Positions 48,614-61,030 of a stretch of 64,000 nt of DNA are shown here, piece after piece (position 1 is the stretch's first letter; each line of letters begins with the position of its first letter). The DNA is from Eledone cirrhosa. Its lineage: Eukaryota > Mollusca > Cephalopoda > Octopoda > Eledonidae. The notes beneath the pieces are model-generated. The model saw nothing but the letters and a program-made list of their open reading frames with translations. It did no database searches and was not told the origin of the DNA. The stretch covers positions 560,001 to 624,000 of the forward strand of contig OZ024747.1 of assembly GCA_964016885.1 (NCBI GenBank), given 5' to 3'. A program made the translations under genes and the position numbers.

Positions 48614-48880
48614 CAGTACACCTAGATCAGTGGTCCTCAACCTTTTGACCGCCATGTCCCCCATCTCCACCTCAATGACCCAGTACACCTAGATCAGTGG
48701 TCACCAACCTTTTGACCACCATGTCCCCCTCTCCACCTCAATGACTCAGTACACCTAGATCAGTGGTCCCCAACCTATTGACCACCATGTCCCCCCCCTC
48801 CACCCATTGACCCAGTACACCTAGATCAGTGGTCCCCACCCTTTTGACCATCATGTCCCTCCCCCTCAACATCTCAAAAA
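48614..48880. repeat. 66-bp tandem repeat of a transposon end, four copies
   Basis: Units start at 48614, 48681, 48747 and 48813: 'cagtacacctagat' + CAGTGGTCCyCAACCTTTTG + 'accaccatgtcccc' + 'tccacctcaatgac'. Each unit contains the presumed terminal CAGTGGT of the hAT-like element together with the flanking ACCTAGAT. Confidence 0.9.
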
Positions 48881-48979
48881 AAGCTATGTTCCCCACCACC
48901 GATATGAAAACAAATTGAGTTTTGTTTTTGTACTCAGCTTTGTACAAATTGGTGTATAGGTGGCGCTAGATAGACAATA

Positions 48980-51900
48980 ACAAAGGAGGAGGTGAGACGG
49001 CAAGTTTCTGACAGTAATGTGGTGTTTCATGGAGGAGGTGAGACATGAGTTTCTGATAGTAATGTCTACCATGGAGACGGTGAGACAGGAGTTTCTGAAG
49101 TAATGTGGTGTTCCATGGAGGAGGTGGTGAGACAGGAGTTTCTGACAGTAATGTCTACCATGGAGGAGGTGAGACAGGAGTTTCTGACAGTCATGTCTAC
49201 CATGGAGGAGGGGGTGAGACAGGAGTTTCTGACAGTAATATCTACCATGAAGGAGGAGGTGAGACAGGAGTTTCTGAGAGTAATGGCTACCATGGAGGAG
49301 GTGGTGAGACAGGAGCTTCTGACAGTAATGTGGTGTACCATGGAGGAGGTGGTGAGACAGGAGTTTCTGACAATAATATCTACCATGAAGGAGGAGGTGA
49401 GACAGGAGTTTCTGAGAGTAATGGCTACCATGGAGGAGGAGGTGAGACAGGAGTTTCTGACAGTAATGTCTACCATGGAGGAGGGGGTGAGAGAGGAGTT
49501 TCTGACAGTAATGTCTACCATGGAGGAGGAGGTGAGACAGGAGTTTCTGACAGTTATATCTACCATGGAGGAGAAGGTGAGACAGGAGTTTCTGACAGTC
49601 ATGTCTACCATGGAGGAGGAGGTGAGACAGGAGTTTCTGACAGTAATGTCTACCATGGAGGGGGAGGTGAGACAGGAGTTTCGGACAGTTATATCTACCA
49701 TGGAGGAGGAGTTGATACAGGAGTTTCTGACAGTAATGTCTACCATGGAGGGGGAGGTGAGACAGGAGTTTCTGACAGTAATGTCTACCATGGAGGAGGA
49801 GGTGAGACAGGAGTTTCTGACAGTAATATCTACCATGGAGGAGGAGGTGAGACAGGAGTTTCTGACAGTAATGTCTACCATGGAGGAGGAGGTGAGACAG
49901 GAGTTTCTGACAGTAATGTCTACCATGGAGGAGGGGGTGAGACAGGAGTTTCGGACAGTTATATCTACCATGGAGGAGGAGTTGATACAGGAGTTTCTGA
50001 CAGTAATGTCTACCATGGAGGGGGAGGTGAGACAGGAGTTTCTAACAGTAATGTGGTGTACCATGGAGGAGGTGAGACAGGAGTTTCTGACAGTAATGTC
50101 TACCATGGAGGAGGGGGTGAGACAGGAGTTTCTGACAGTTATATCTACCATGGAGGAGAAGGTGAGACAGGAGTTTCTGACAGTCATGTCTACCATGGAG
50201 GAGGAGGTGTGACAGGAGTTTCTGACAGTAATGTCTACCACGAGACAGGAGCTTCTGACAGTAATGTCTACCATGGAGGAGGTGAGACAGGAGTTTCTGA
50301 CAGTAATGTCTACCATGGAGGGGGAGGTGAGACAGGAGTTTCTGACAGTAATGTCTACCATGGAGGAGGAGGTGAGACAGGAGTTTCTGACAGTAATGTC
50401 TACCATGGAGGGGGAGGTGAGACAGGAGTTTCTGACAGTAATGTCTACCATGGAGGAGGGGGTGAGACAGGAGTTTCGGACAGTTATATCTACCATGGAG
50501 GAGGAGTTGATACAGGAGTTTCTGACAGTAATGTCTACCATGGAGGGGGAGGTGAGACAGGAGTTTCTAACAGTAATGTGGTGTACCATGGAGGAGGTGA
50601 GACAGGAGTTTCTGACAGTAATGTCTACCATGGAGGAGGGGGTGAGACAGGAGTTTCTGACAGTTATATCTACCATGGAGGAGGAGTTGATACAGGAGTT
50701 TCTGAGAGTAATGTCTACCATGGAGGGGGAGATGAGACAGGAGTTTCTGACAGTAATGTCTACCATGGAGGAGGGGGTGAGACAGGAGTTTCTGACAGTT
50801 ATATCTACCATGGAGGAGAAGGTGAGACAGGAGTTTCTGACAGTAATGTCTACCATGGAGGAGGTGAGACAGGAGTTTCTGACAGTAATGTCTACCATGG
50901 AGGTGGTGAGACAGGAGTTTCTGACAGTAATGTCTACCATGGAGGAGGGGGTGAGACAGGAGTTTCTGACAGTTGTATCTACCATGGAGGAGAAGGTGAG
51001 ACAGGAGTTTCTGACAGTAATGTCTACCATGGAGGAGGAGGTGAGACAGGAGTTTCTGACAGTTGTATCTACCATGGAGGAGGTGGTGAGACAGGAGTTT
51101 CTGACAGTAATATCTACCATGGAGGAGGTGAGACAGGAGTTTCTGACAGTAATGTCTACCATGGAAGAGGTGAGACAGGAGTTTCTGACAGTAATTTCTA
51201 ACATGGAGGAGAAGGTGAGACAGGAGTTTCTGACAGTAATGTCTACCATGGAGGAGGAGGTGAGACAGGAGTTTCTAACAGTAATATGGTGTACCATGGA
51301 GGAGGTGAGACAGGAGTTTCTTACAGTAATGTCTACCATGGAGGAGGTGAGACAGGAGTTTCTGACAGTCATGTCTACCATGGAGGAGGGGGTGAGACAG
51401 GAGTTTCTGACAATAATGTCTACCATGGAGGAGGGGGTGAGACAGCAATTTCTGACAGTAATATCTACCATGGAGGCGGTGGTGAGACAGGAGTTTCTGA
51501 CAGTAATGTGGTGTACCATGGAGGAGGTGAGACAGGAGTTTCTGACAGTAATGTCTACCATGGAGGAGGTGAGACAGGAGTTTCTGACAGTAATGTCTAC
51601 CATGGAGGTGGTGAGACAGGAGTTTCTGACAGTAATGTCTACCATGGAGGAGGGGGTGAGACAGGAGTTTCTGACAGTTATATCTACCATGGAGGAGAAG
51701 GTGAGACAGGAGTTTCTGACAGTAAGTCTACCATGGAGGTGGTGAGACAGGAGTTTCTGACAGTAATTTCTACCATGGAGGAGGAGTTGATACAGGAGTT
51801 TCTGACAGTAATGTCTACCATGGAGGGGGAGGTGAGACAGGAGTTTCTGACAGTAATGTCTACCATGGAGGAGGAGTTGATACAGGAGTTTCTGACAGTA

Positions 51901-54900
51901 ATGTCTACCATGGGGGGGGGGAGGTGAGACAGGAGTTTCTGACAGTAATGTCTACCATGGAGGAGGTGAGATAGGAGTTTCTGACAGTAATGTCTACCAT
52001 GGAGGAGGGGGTGAGACAAGAGTTTCTGACAGTTATATCTACCATGGAGGAGAAGGTGAGACAGGAGTTTCTGACAGTAATATCTACCATGAAGGAGGAG
52101 GTGAGACAGGAGTTTCTGAGAGTAATGGCTACCATGGAGGAGGAGGTGAGACAGGAGTTTCTGACAGTAATGTCTACCATGGAGGAGGGGGTGAGACAGG
52201 AGTTTCTGACAGTAATGGCTACCATGGAGGAGAAGGTGAGACAGGAGTTTCTGACAGTCATGTCTACCATGGAGGAGGAGGTGAGACAGGCGTTTCTGAC
52301 AGTAATGTCTACCACGAGACAGGAGCTTCTGACAGTAATGTCTACCATGGAGGAGGTGAGACAGGAGTTTCTGACAGTAATGTCTACCATGGAGGGGGAG
52401 GTGAGACAGGAGTTTCTGACAGTAATGTCTACCATGGAGGAGGGGGTGAGACAGGAGTTTCTGACAGTTATATCTACCATGGAGGAGAAGGTGAGACAGG
52501 AGTTTCTGACAGTAATGTCTACCATGGAGGAGGTGAGACAGGAGTTTCTGACAGTAATGTCTACCATGGAGGTGGTGAGACAGGAGTTTCTGACAGTAAT
52601 GTCTACCATGGAGGAGGGGGTGAGACAGGAGTTTCTGACAGTTGTATCTACCATGGAGGAGTAGGTGAGACAGGAGTTTCTGACAGTAATGTCTACCATG
52701 GAGGAGGAGGTGATACAAGAGTTTCTGACAGTAATGTCTACCATGGAGGAGGTGAGACAGGAGTTTCTGACTGTAATATCTACCATGGAGGAGGGGTAAG
52801 ACAGGAGTTTCTGACAGTAATATCTACCATGGAGGAGGAGGTGAGATAGGAGTTTCTGACAGTCATGTCTACCATGGAGGAGAAGGTGAGACAGGAGTTT
52901 CTGACAGTAATATCTACCATGGAGGAGGGGTAAGACAGGAGTTTCTGACAGTAATATCTACCATGGAGGAGGAGGTGAGATAGGAGTTTCTGACAGTCAT
53001 GTCTACCATGGAGGAGAAGGTGAGACAGGAGTTTCTGACAGTAATATCTACCATGGAGGAGGGGTAAGACAGGAGTTTCTGACAGTAATATCTTCCATGG
53101 AGGAGGAGGTGAGACAGGAGTTTCTGACAGTAATGTCTTCCATGGAGGAGAAGGTGAGACAGGAGTTTCTGACAGTAATGTCTTCCATGGAGGAGAAGGT
53201 GAGACAGGAGTTTCTGACAGTAATGTCTACCATGGAGGAGGGGTGAGATAGGAGTTTCTGACAGTAATATCTACCATGGAGGAGGAGGTGAGACAGGAGT
53301 TTCTGACAGTAATGTCTACCATGGAGGAGGAGGTGAGACAGGAGTTTCTGACAGTAATATCTACCATGGAGGAGGAGGTGAGACAGGAGTTTCTGACAGT
53401 AATGTCTACCATGGAGGAGGGGTGAGACAGGAGTTTCTGACAGTAATGTCTACCATGGAGGAGGTGAGACAGGAGTTTCTGACAGTAATGTCTACCATGG
53501 AGGAGGAGGTGAGACAGGAGTTTCTGACAGTAATGTCTTCCATGGAGGAGAAGGTGAGACAGGAGTTTCTGACAGTAATGTCTACCATGGAGGAGGGGTG
53601 AGATAGGAGTTTCTGACAGTAATATCTACCATGGAGGAGGAGGTGAGACAGGAGTTTCTGACAGTAATGTCTACCATGGAGGAGGGGTGAGACAGGAGTT
53701 TCTGACAGTAATGTCTACCATGGAGGAGGTGAGACGGGAGTTTCTGACAGTAATGTCTACCATGGAGGAGGAGGTGAGACAGGAGTTTCTGACAGTAATG
53801 TCTACCATGGAGGAGGAGGTGAGACAGGAGTTTCTGACAGTAATGTCTACCATGGAGGAGGAGGTGATACAAGAGTTTCTGACAGTAATGTCTACCATGG
53901 AGGAGGGGTGAGATAGGAGTTTCTGACAGTAATATCTACCATGGAGGAGGAGGTGAGACAGGAGTTTCTGACAGTAATGTCTTCCATGGAGGAGAAGGTG
54001 AGACAGGAGTTTCTGACAGTAATGTCTACCATGGAGGAGGGGTGAGATAGGAGTTTCTGACAGTAATATCTACCATGGAGGAGGAGGTGAGACAGGAGTT
54101 TCTGACAGTAATGTCTACCATGGAGGAGGAGGTGAGACAGGAGTTTCTGACAGTAATGTCTACCATGGAGGAGGAGGTGATACAAGAGTTTCTGACAGTA
54201 ATGTCTACCATGGAGGAGGGGTGAGATAGGAGTTTCTGACAGTAATATCTACCATGGAGGAGAAGGTGAGACAGGAGTTTCTGACAGTAATATCTACCAT
54301 GGAGGAGGGGTAAGACAGGAGTTTCTGACAGTAATATCTACCATGGAGGAGAAGGTGAGACAGGAGTTTCTGACAGTAATATCTACCATGGAGGAGGAGG
54401 TGAGACAGGAGCTTCTGACAGTAATGTCTCCCACGGAGGAGAGGCTGAGATAGGAGTTTCTGACAGTAATGTCTACCATGGAGGAGGTGGTGAGACAGGA
54501 GTTTCTGACAGTAATGTCTACCATGGAGGAGGTGAGACAGGAGTTTCTGACAGTAATTTCTAACATGGAGGAGAAGGTGAGACAGGAGTTTCTGACAGTA
54601 ATGTCTACCATGGAGGAGGAGGTGAGACAGGAGTTTCTGACAGTCATGTCTACCATGGAGGAGAAGGTGAGACAGGAGTTTTTGACAGTAATGTGGTGTA
54701 TCAAGCAGGAGGGGTGATACTGGAGTTTCTGACAGTAATGTGGTGTACCATGGAGGAGGGGGTGAGACAGGAGTTTCTGACAGTAATGTGGTGTTCCATG
54801 GAGGAGGTGATACAGGAGTTTCTGACAGTAATGTCTACCATGGAGGAGGAGGTGAGACAGGAGTTTCTGACAGTCATGTCTACCATGGAGGTGAAATAGG

Positions 54901-55690
54901 AGTTTCTGACTGTCATGTCTACCATGGAGGAGGAGGTGAGACGGGAGTTTCTGAGAGTAATGTCTACCATGGAGGAGGTGAGACAGGAGTTTTTGACAGT
55001 AATGTGGTGTATCATGCAGGAGGGGTGATACTGGAGTTTCTGACAGTAATGTGGTGTACCATGGAGGAGGTGAGACAGGAGTTTCTGACAGTAATGTGGT
55101 GTACCATGGAGGAGGTGAGACAGGAGTTTCTGACAGTAATGTCTACCATGGAGGAGGAGGTGAGACAGGAGTTTCTGACAGTCATGTCTACCATGGAGGT
55201 GAAATAGGAGTTTCTGACTGTCATGTCTACCATGGAGGAGGAGGTTAGACAGGAGTTTCTGACAGTAATGTGGTGCTCCATGGAGGAGGTGGTGTGACAG
55301 GAGTTTCTGACAGTAATGTCTACCATGGAGGAGGTGAGACAGGAGTTTCTGACAGTAATGTGGTGTATCATGGAGGAGGTGGTGAGACAGGAGTTTCTGA
55401 CAGTAATGTGGTGTACCATGGAGGAGGGAGTGAGACAGGTGTTTCTGACTGTCATGTCTACCATGGAGGAGGAGGTGAGACAGGAGTTTCTGACAGTAAT
55501 GTCTACCATGGAGGAGGTGAGACAGGAGTTTCTGACAGTAATGTGGTGTATCATGGAGGAGGTGGTGAGACAGGAGTTTCTGACAGTAATGTGGTGTTCC
55601 ATGGAGGTGGTGAGACAGGAGTTTGTCACAGTAATATGGTGTTCCATGGAGGTGGTGAGACAGGAGTTTCTGACAGTAATGTCTACCAAA
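48980..55690. repeat. Minisatellite, 39-48-bp unit, roughly 150 copies
   Basis: Core unit 'gagacaggagtttctgacag' + 'taatgtctaccatggaggag' + (gag)n + 'gt'. Most length changes are steps of 3 (extra GGA, or 'gtg' in 'aatgtggtgtacc'), giving long open frames on both strands. From about 52790 many units lose one base (gaggaggggtgag) and the frames close. Confidence 0.97.
53048..54240. repeat. Higher-order repeat within the minisatellite (~179 bp)
   Basis: The 'ggaggaggggtgagatag' variant recurs at about 53050, 53229, 53408, 53584, 53673, 53894 and 54030. Successive blocks of four units (44+45+45+45) copy as one. Confidence 0.8.
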
Positions 55691-55920
55691 GTTGTCGTAA
55701 TGTAAAAGTAATAAGATAAAATCTGAATTTTATTCTCATTAACATCATTTTCAAATTACCTCCCTTAAATATTTCAAATTGCTCCCCAATGGGGTGTGTA
55801 CCCCACGTTAGGAATAACTGACCTAGTTGTTAATGGGTACTGCAGCTGTTAACAGGTGACTAGTGAAAGTAGAACTAGTATAATAAAATAACTATTGTTT
55901 TGTTAGCCTACAATTGTGTG

Positions 55921-56209
55921 GACATGCCCAGGGCCAGATTAACTGGGAGCAAAGGGGGAAATTGCCTTGGGCACCCTGCAGTGCAGGGCGGGGGGTTCCC
56001 ACTGCTGGGCCTTTTAGTTTTAGGGTAGTTAGATTTTTTGAATTTAATACCTGTATGTATAACTTTTCAATTCCAATTACTTGTGCCAAGCTAACTTTGA
56101 TATGTAATATGGGGGGGTTGCTGTGTATTTTAATATTTTGTGCATGCAGGGACCACAAACCTGAAGTGCTCCAGGTCCCCCAAGGTCTAAATCGAGCCCT
56201 GGACATGCC
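55921..56209. mobile_element. hAT-type MITE with perfect 8-bp target duplication
   Basis: Element 55929-56201 (273 bp) begins CAGGGCCAGATTAACTGGGA and ends with the reverse complement of CAGGGCTCGATTTAGACC. GACATGCC flanks both sides (55921-55928, 56202-56209). No coding capacity. Confidence 0.85.
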
Positions 56210-56880
56210 CAATGGTTGAATCATCCTGGACTCATTAAGGCTGGCTGCTCTGGACATCTCCTGGAGACAACAACCCATCAAAACATTGCATTCAAGCCGC
56301 AAACAAGGCAAGGAGCTTTCTTTTTCTTATTCGACGCTCCTTTGCCAAACTCACTCCAGAAATTTTCAGGCCTCTCTCTGTCGCCCTCGTAGGATTGCAC
56401 CTAGAATATGGCATCCAAGCATCAAACCCATATCTCATCCAGGATATCCATCATGTGGAGAGAGTTCAATGACTCGAATGGTACAGGGTCTTCATGAGCT
56501 GGCCTACGAAAGCCGGCTGCAGAAGCTGAACCTCTTCTCCTTGGAGCGTCGACAGCTAAGAGGCGATCTCATTTTGGCTTACAATCTCTTCAATGGCCAT
56601 TACGATCTCCCTCAAGATCTATTCACTCTGGCACTTGAAAGGGGTCTACGTGGACATGACAAAAAGCTGTTTCACCACCGCTTTCGCTTAAATAGGCGGA
56701 AAGCTGCTTTCTCGATCCGCATCTCTGGACTCTGGAATCGGCTTCCAGAAGAAGTAGTCAACGCGCCAACCACGCAACAATTCAAGGCGAAATTGGATCG
56801 GTGTTGGACCACTGTGTTTCTGACTGTGTAAATTTTGCCCCTCTTCCCTCCTTACATGGCATCTGAAGCGCCTATGTTTT
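56210..56880 (+). pseudogene. CR1/L2-like LINE, C-terminal ORF2 end
   Basis: Plus frames: ARSFLFLIRRSFAKLTPE-like residues in a shifted frame, then LAYESRLQKLNLFSLERRQL, GDLILAYNLFNGHYDL, FSIRISGLWNRLPEEVVNAP and FKAKLDRCW, followed by TTGAATTGAATTG at the 3' end. This is the conserved tail of such elements (sLe.RR.RgDLi..yk...F..R....WN.LP..vv). The hAT MITE at 55929 sits in its upstream part. Confidence 0.8.
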
Positions 56881-56899
56881 ATTTTCTGCTAAATATATT

Positions 56900-57480
56900 G
56901 AATTGAATTGAAAAGAACTTCTCCATAGTAATTTACCATCAATATCACACATCATCAGAGAAAGATGAACAAGATTTGATGGACATCTCCTGGAGAGCAA
57001 AGGATGAGATCATCAACACCGTTCAACTTTGGGAACTGAAGTAAGGGTGCGCAAATGTTGGTAGAACAACTGTAAGAGGATTGTGAGTATATCTGAGAAG
57101 ACCTACCATGAGTAATGGCAGACCGAACAGATTGGAGAGAATGAGTGATCTGTGTAATAAAAATGTTCAGATGATAATGAATAATTGAATATTTGACCTG
57201 ACCTAAGAACAAATTGATCAAATGGTGTTGATTGTAACATTCCTTAAGATGGGTTGACATTCTATTGCTGAGCTGATGTTCAATATTCATATCATATATA
57301 AAGCCAATCTCTCCAGAATGACTTTATATACACCAAATATTGAGAGGAAGATGAAATAACTCATGTCTGGTCACACTTAAGTATTTTTCCTGAGTTAAAT
57401 ATTCAACTGATTTATTTATAAATGAAGATATTCAGACATAGAAAATAACGACCACCTGTCACCTGGTCACGTTCACTTAA
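56900..57480. other. Stretch without recognised feature
   Basis: Moderate complexity, no SINE or LINE blocks recognised; the small minus-strand open frame 57290-56955 has no support. Confidence 0.45.
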
Positions 57481-57545
57481 AAATAATTTTTAAATAATTA
57501 AAATATACACAGACATGTATATAATGGGAAATGAAATTGGAAGGC

Positions 57546-57546
<1 letters not shown>

Positions 57547-57609
<63 letters not shown>

Positions 57610-57648
57610 GGGTGTCTGTGATCTATATACACTGGTCACAGACAGACC

Positions 57649-57698
<50 letters not shown>

Positions 57699-57731
57699 TA
57701 TACACATATATATATATATACACATATATAT

Positions 57732-57800
<69 letters not shown>
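57547..57800. repeat. Compound (TA)n/(TG)n/(CA)n microsatellite
   Basis: Runs of TA, TG and CA with a short unique island (57611-57645); it ends in (AAT)n that joins the LINE tail below. Confidence 0.93.
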
Positions 57801-58080
57801 GAAATATTGTGTACAGTGCTCAGGTGCACTACAACTCATCAAAAAGTGTATGTATAGTACATAGGGTAATGTACAAACGTCAGGAAAATGAACAGTGCAT
57901 GAGTCATGATATACACATGTGTGCATGTGTATGGAAGGGGTACATCAGGTGTAGTTTTGGCGTATTTCGGAAAGCATGAGTGTCTTAAAGGATGCAGTGT
58001 CTCGGCAGCTAACAACTGACGCAGGCAGTTTGTTCCATGCTTCAGCAACTCTGAGCGTGAAAAAATGTTTACGAAATATA
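57783..58080 (-). pseudogene. CR1/L2-like LINE 3' end
   Basis: Nearly identical over 57800-57960 to 12786-12960. Minus strand encodes KHFFTLRVAEAWNKLPASVV and a FKTLMLS end, the last residues of ORF2, then a 3' UTR and (ATT)n tail. Confidence 0.85.
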
Positions 58081-58304
58081 TATAAACACACACACACATA
58101 TACACACAAACTTAGAAACCCATCCTGTTTAGCAGGAAATATTCACTACGCACATTCTGTCCTAACACAAGTTATATGATACATGTGACTTAATATTCAG
58201 TCACCAAATTCTAGTTAGATACAATAATGCTGTATTCGATTCTTTGAAGTCACCACCACCAGCTGTTAATAACAAGTGACTTCTCGCTCTTCCATTTTCC
58301 TTCT

Positions 58305-58307
58305 CTG

Positions 58308-58361
<54 letters not shown>

Positions 58362-58362
58362 A
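58305..58362. repeat. (TC)n microsatellite
   Basis: About 27 TC units. Confidence 0.95.
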
Positions 58363-58579
58363 ATCTACTCTCTCACAACCACTATCTCTTTTTCTCTCTT
58401 TATTTATGAAGGTACCTGGAAAAACTCTGTATCTTGGAACCCATGCGAAACTTGTTTTATTCCATTTGTATTCCCATTTCAGGGGCAACGTTGTTTCAAA
58501 GTATTTTCCCATTATGCACTGTTTTGGCTGTATTCAATTACAGACAAGTACACAATCACAGAGGTTTAGTAGTATATAG

Positions 58580-58797
58580 ATAATTGGTTCTACTTTAGGC
58601 ACAAGGCCAGCAATTTGAAGTGGAGAGGAAAGTCGATTAAATCAACCCAAGTGTTACTGGTGCTTTATTTTATCGACCCATAAGGATGAAAGGCAACGCT
58701 AACCTCGGCAGGTTTTGAACTCAGAACATAAAGGGTCATAACTCTATGCTACAAAACATGTTGTCCAATGCTCTACCAATTACTGCTAAATAATAAT
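58580..58797 (-). repeat. tRNA-derived SINE
   Basis: 'ttggttctactttaggcaca', 'gtcgattaaatcaacccaag', 'cataaggatgaaaggcaacg', 'caggttttgaactcagaaca', head 'gctctaccaattactgct'. Confidence 0.88.
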
Positions 58798-59212
58798 AAT
58801 GGTTTCTTTATTAGTCATCTGTGAAATCCAAAAGATAGTTCTAAATAGTACCACCCAGATACTTACTAAATTTTTGTCTTTGTAAAGTATGTTAACACAA
58901 TCTTTTTTGTTTAATTTTTAGAGCAAATTTAATAAATATTAAATACCATTCAAATATCTTTAATGCAAAATTTATTCATATCTTTTATACTCTTTAATAT
59001 TTCATTTTATCTACTCCTATTCCTACCTTTATATATTTTCTCTTTTTCCTCTCATTAAAAAACAACAACCTATTTACCTATCAACTTTTGTGATGTGATA
59101 TGTTAAGTGAATGTGAGGAGGGAAAAAAAACTGTCAAAACAAACAACACCTGCCCTAAGTATCTGGTTGATACTTGGTAGCCATTGCATATAAAGGAAAA
59201 TATAATAATAAT

Positions 59213-59366
59213 AATAATTGTTTCTACTTTTGGCAGAAGGCCAGCAATTATCCCAATGCATTACTGGTACTTTATTTTATTGACCCTGTAAGGATGAAAG
59301 GCAAAGTTAACCTGGCAGGATTTGAACTCAGAATGCAAAGGGCCATAACTCCTATGCTGCAATAAT
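59213..59366 (-). repeat. tRNA-derived SINE, middle-deleted form
   Basis: 'attgtttctacttttggcag', 'gcattactggtactttattt', 'caggatttgaactcagaatg'. Confidence 0.87.
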
Positions 59367-59439
59367 AATAATGATAATAATAAGCAACATCAATATCATC
59401 ATCATATTGTACATCCATGTTAGCTTTAGTTGAATGAGA

Positions 59440-60170
59440 CTTATTGAAGCAGAAGTCTACAGTTGAATGTTCTTATACCAATTCTCACCACTTCTTCCTG
59501 CACTGATAATCATCCATATATATCATGTGTCCATACTAACACAATCTTTTCTCCTACACACAGCATCCTTGATCTTCCTCTTCTCAGGTTCCCTTCCTCT
59601 GGCATTACTCACCACTTCTTCTTCCAATGATAATCATTCATACATATCATGTGTCCATACTAACACAATCTTCTCTTCTACACACAACATCCTCTTATGT
59701 CCAGTTATTTTCTCTCAGCTCCTCCATACTTTGTCTTTCATATACACTAGCATTACATATTCATTTCTGTCTAGTCCTCGCATATTCTTTGAATTCACTA
59801 CCCATGTCTCATCACATGCAGGCATCATACAATCTACTTTAATCTCAGGGGAAAAATCCTTTTGTTGCCAACAATGATAGTGGCTCCCTGAACTTTATTC
59901 ATCCTATTTTTATTCTAGCTAACATGCTTTCAGAATAACTTCTTCAACTGCTAATTAGGTTCCCTAGGTAACAAAAGCTATCAACTACTTCTATGGAACC
60001 TTCTCTGGATTAGAAAAAGTTTATTCCCTGCTTCTCTTATTACCAACTATCACATACAAAGACTATTTTCTCTTTGCCTGGCAGCTATCCCACTATACTC
60101 ATATATTTCATCATATAATCTCCCTAGCTATTCCATTTCTACATATCAATCAGTCGCTTGTTTTGTGTCT
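59440..60170 (-). pseudogene. RTE/BovB-type LINE 3' remnant, heavily decayed
   Basis: Reading the minus strand recovers an 'YDACM...ETWVVNSKNMRGLDRN' and 'MDTWYV' trace of the C-terminal region; layout matches 39885-40890 but with many changes and an internal duplication near 59500-59690. Confidence 0.55.
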
Positions 60171-60464
60171 AAATATCTAAGATAGAGCTTTAGCTGCTAT
60201 TCATCAACTAGGCCTGCTTAACTGTTAATGTCCTGTACTGTATGAAATTGCATTAACATAGACACTCTTGAACTATAAAACTGCATCACAATAAAAGTTA
60301 AGGTCCATACAAATTTTCACAATAATTTGTCCACTAGTGAAGAGGCTACAAACATTTTAATTAACAAATCTGGCTGATTGGCAAGAATTTGGTCATCCAC
60401 ACATTTCAATCTCTGGCCAACAGATGAACTATGCCTCTTCTACTATGCCTCTTCTACTGTTATT

Positions 60465-60640
60465 ATCTATAATGGTTTCTGATTTAGGTTTAAAGCCAAC
60501 AATTTTGAGGGAGGGGCAAGTCAATTAAATCAACACAAGTGCAGTATTGGTACTTCATTTAATCGACCCATAAGGATGAAAGGCAAAGTTAACCTCGGTG
60601 GGATTTGAACTCAGAACATAAAGGATGAAACAATATGTCT
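60465..60640 (-). repeat. tRNA-derived SINE
   Basis: 'ataatggtttctgatttagg', 'gggcaagtcaattaaatcaa', 'aatcgacccataaggatgaa', 'gggatttgaactcagaacat'. Confidence 0.86.
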
Positions 60641-60845
60641 ACAGTTTACATTGATGATATATACATGAGGAATCTTCAGTCTAGTTGAGTATGTGACAAC
60701 CTCTCTAATGTTAGTGCTGCAATAAAATGCACCCAGTACACCCTACAATTGGTCAAAAGTGGTACAGCTATACCACTGACATAATCAAAACCAAACAAAA
60801 AGCAGTGGAGGTCAACAGGATTGAGAAGACAATGGATTGGATTGG

Positions 60846-61030
60846 ATATATATATATATGTGTGTATAAATAAATATATATATGTATGTATATCAGATGA
60901 CACTGATAAACAGACGAAACTCCAGAGTAACAAGACTCATTAATTAGCCTTAATAAAATGAATATACATATATATAAATGTGCATATATATATAAATGTG
61001 CATATATAATATATATATATATATATGTGA
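60846..61030. repeat. (TA)n-rich microsatellites
   Basis: Two TA/TG clusters (60846-60890 and 60962-61030), the second with a repeated 'ataaatgtgcatatatat'. Confidence 0.8.

Larger units (their letters stand above)
48628..55820. mobile_element. Putative non-autonomous hAT element filled by a minisatellite
   Basis: Left end CAGTGGTCCTCAACCTTTTG (48628), right end reverse complement CAGTTATTCCTAACGTGGGG (55820); nine of the first 14 positions agree. Flanks ACCTAGAT (48620-48627) and ACCTAGTT (55821-55828) match at 7 of 8, the target length typical of hAT. No transposase. Nearly all of the interior is the 39-48-bp minisatellite. The call is an inference from the ends and the duplication. Confidence 0.6.

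Noticed and set aside
49105..51201. 698-codon plus-strand frame (YHGGGGETGVSDSN repeats)
   Set aside because: Same cause as above; three frames of one unit cannot all be genes and none shows gene structure.
49066..51690. 874-codon open frame on the minus strand (VDITVRNSCLTSS repeats)
   Set aside because: It is the minisatellite read through; the opposite strand and a second plus frame are equally open because units vary in steps of three. No splice sites, promoter or family support.
48980..55690. CRISPR-like array
   Set aside because: Units are contiguous with no unique spacers, in an animal genome; it is a minisatellite.
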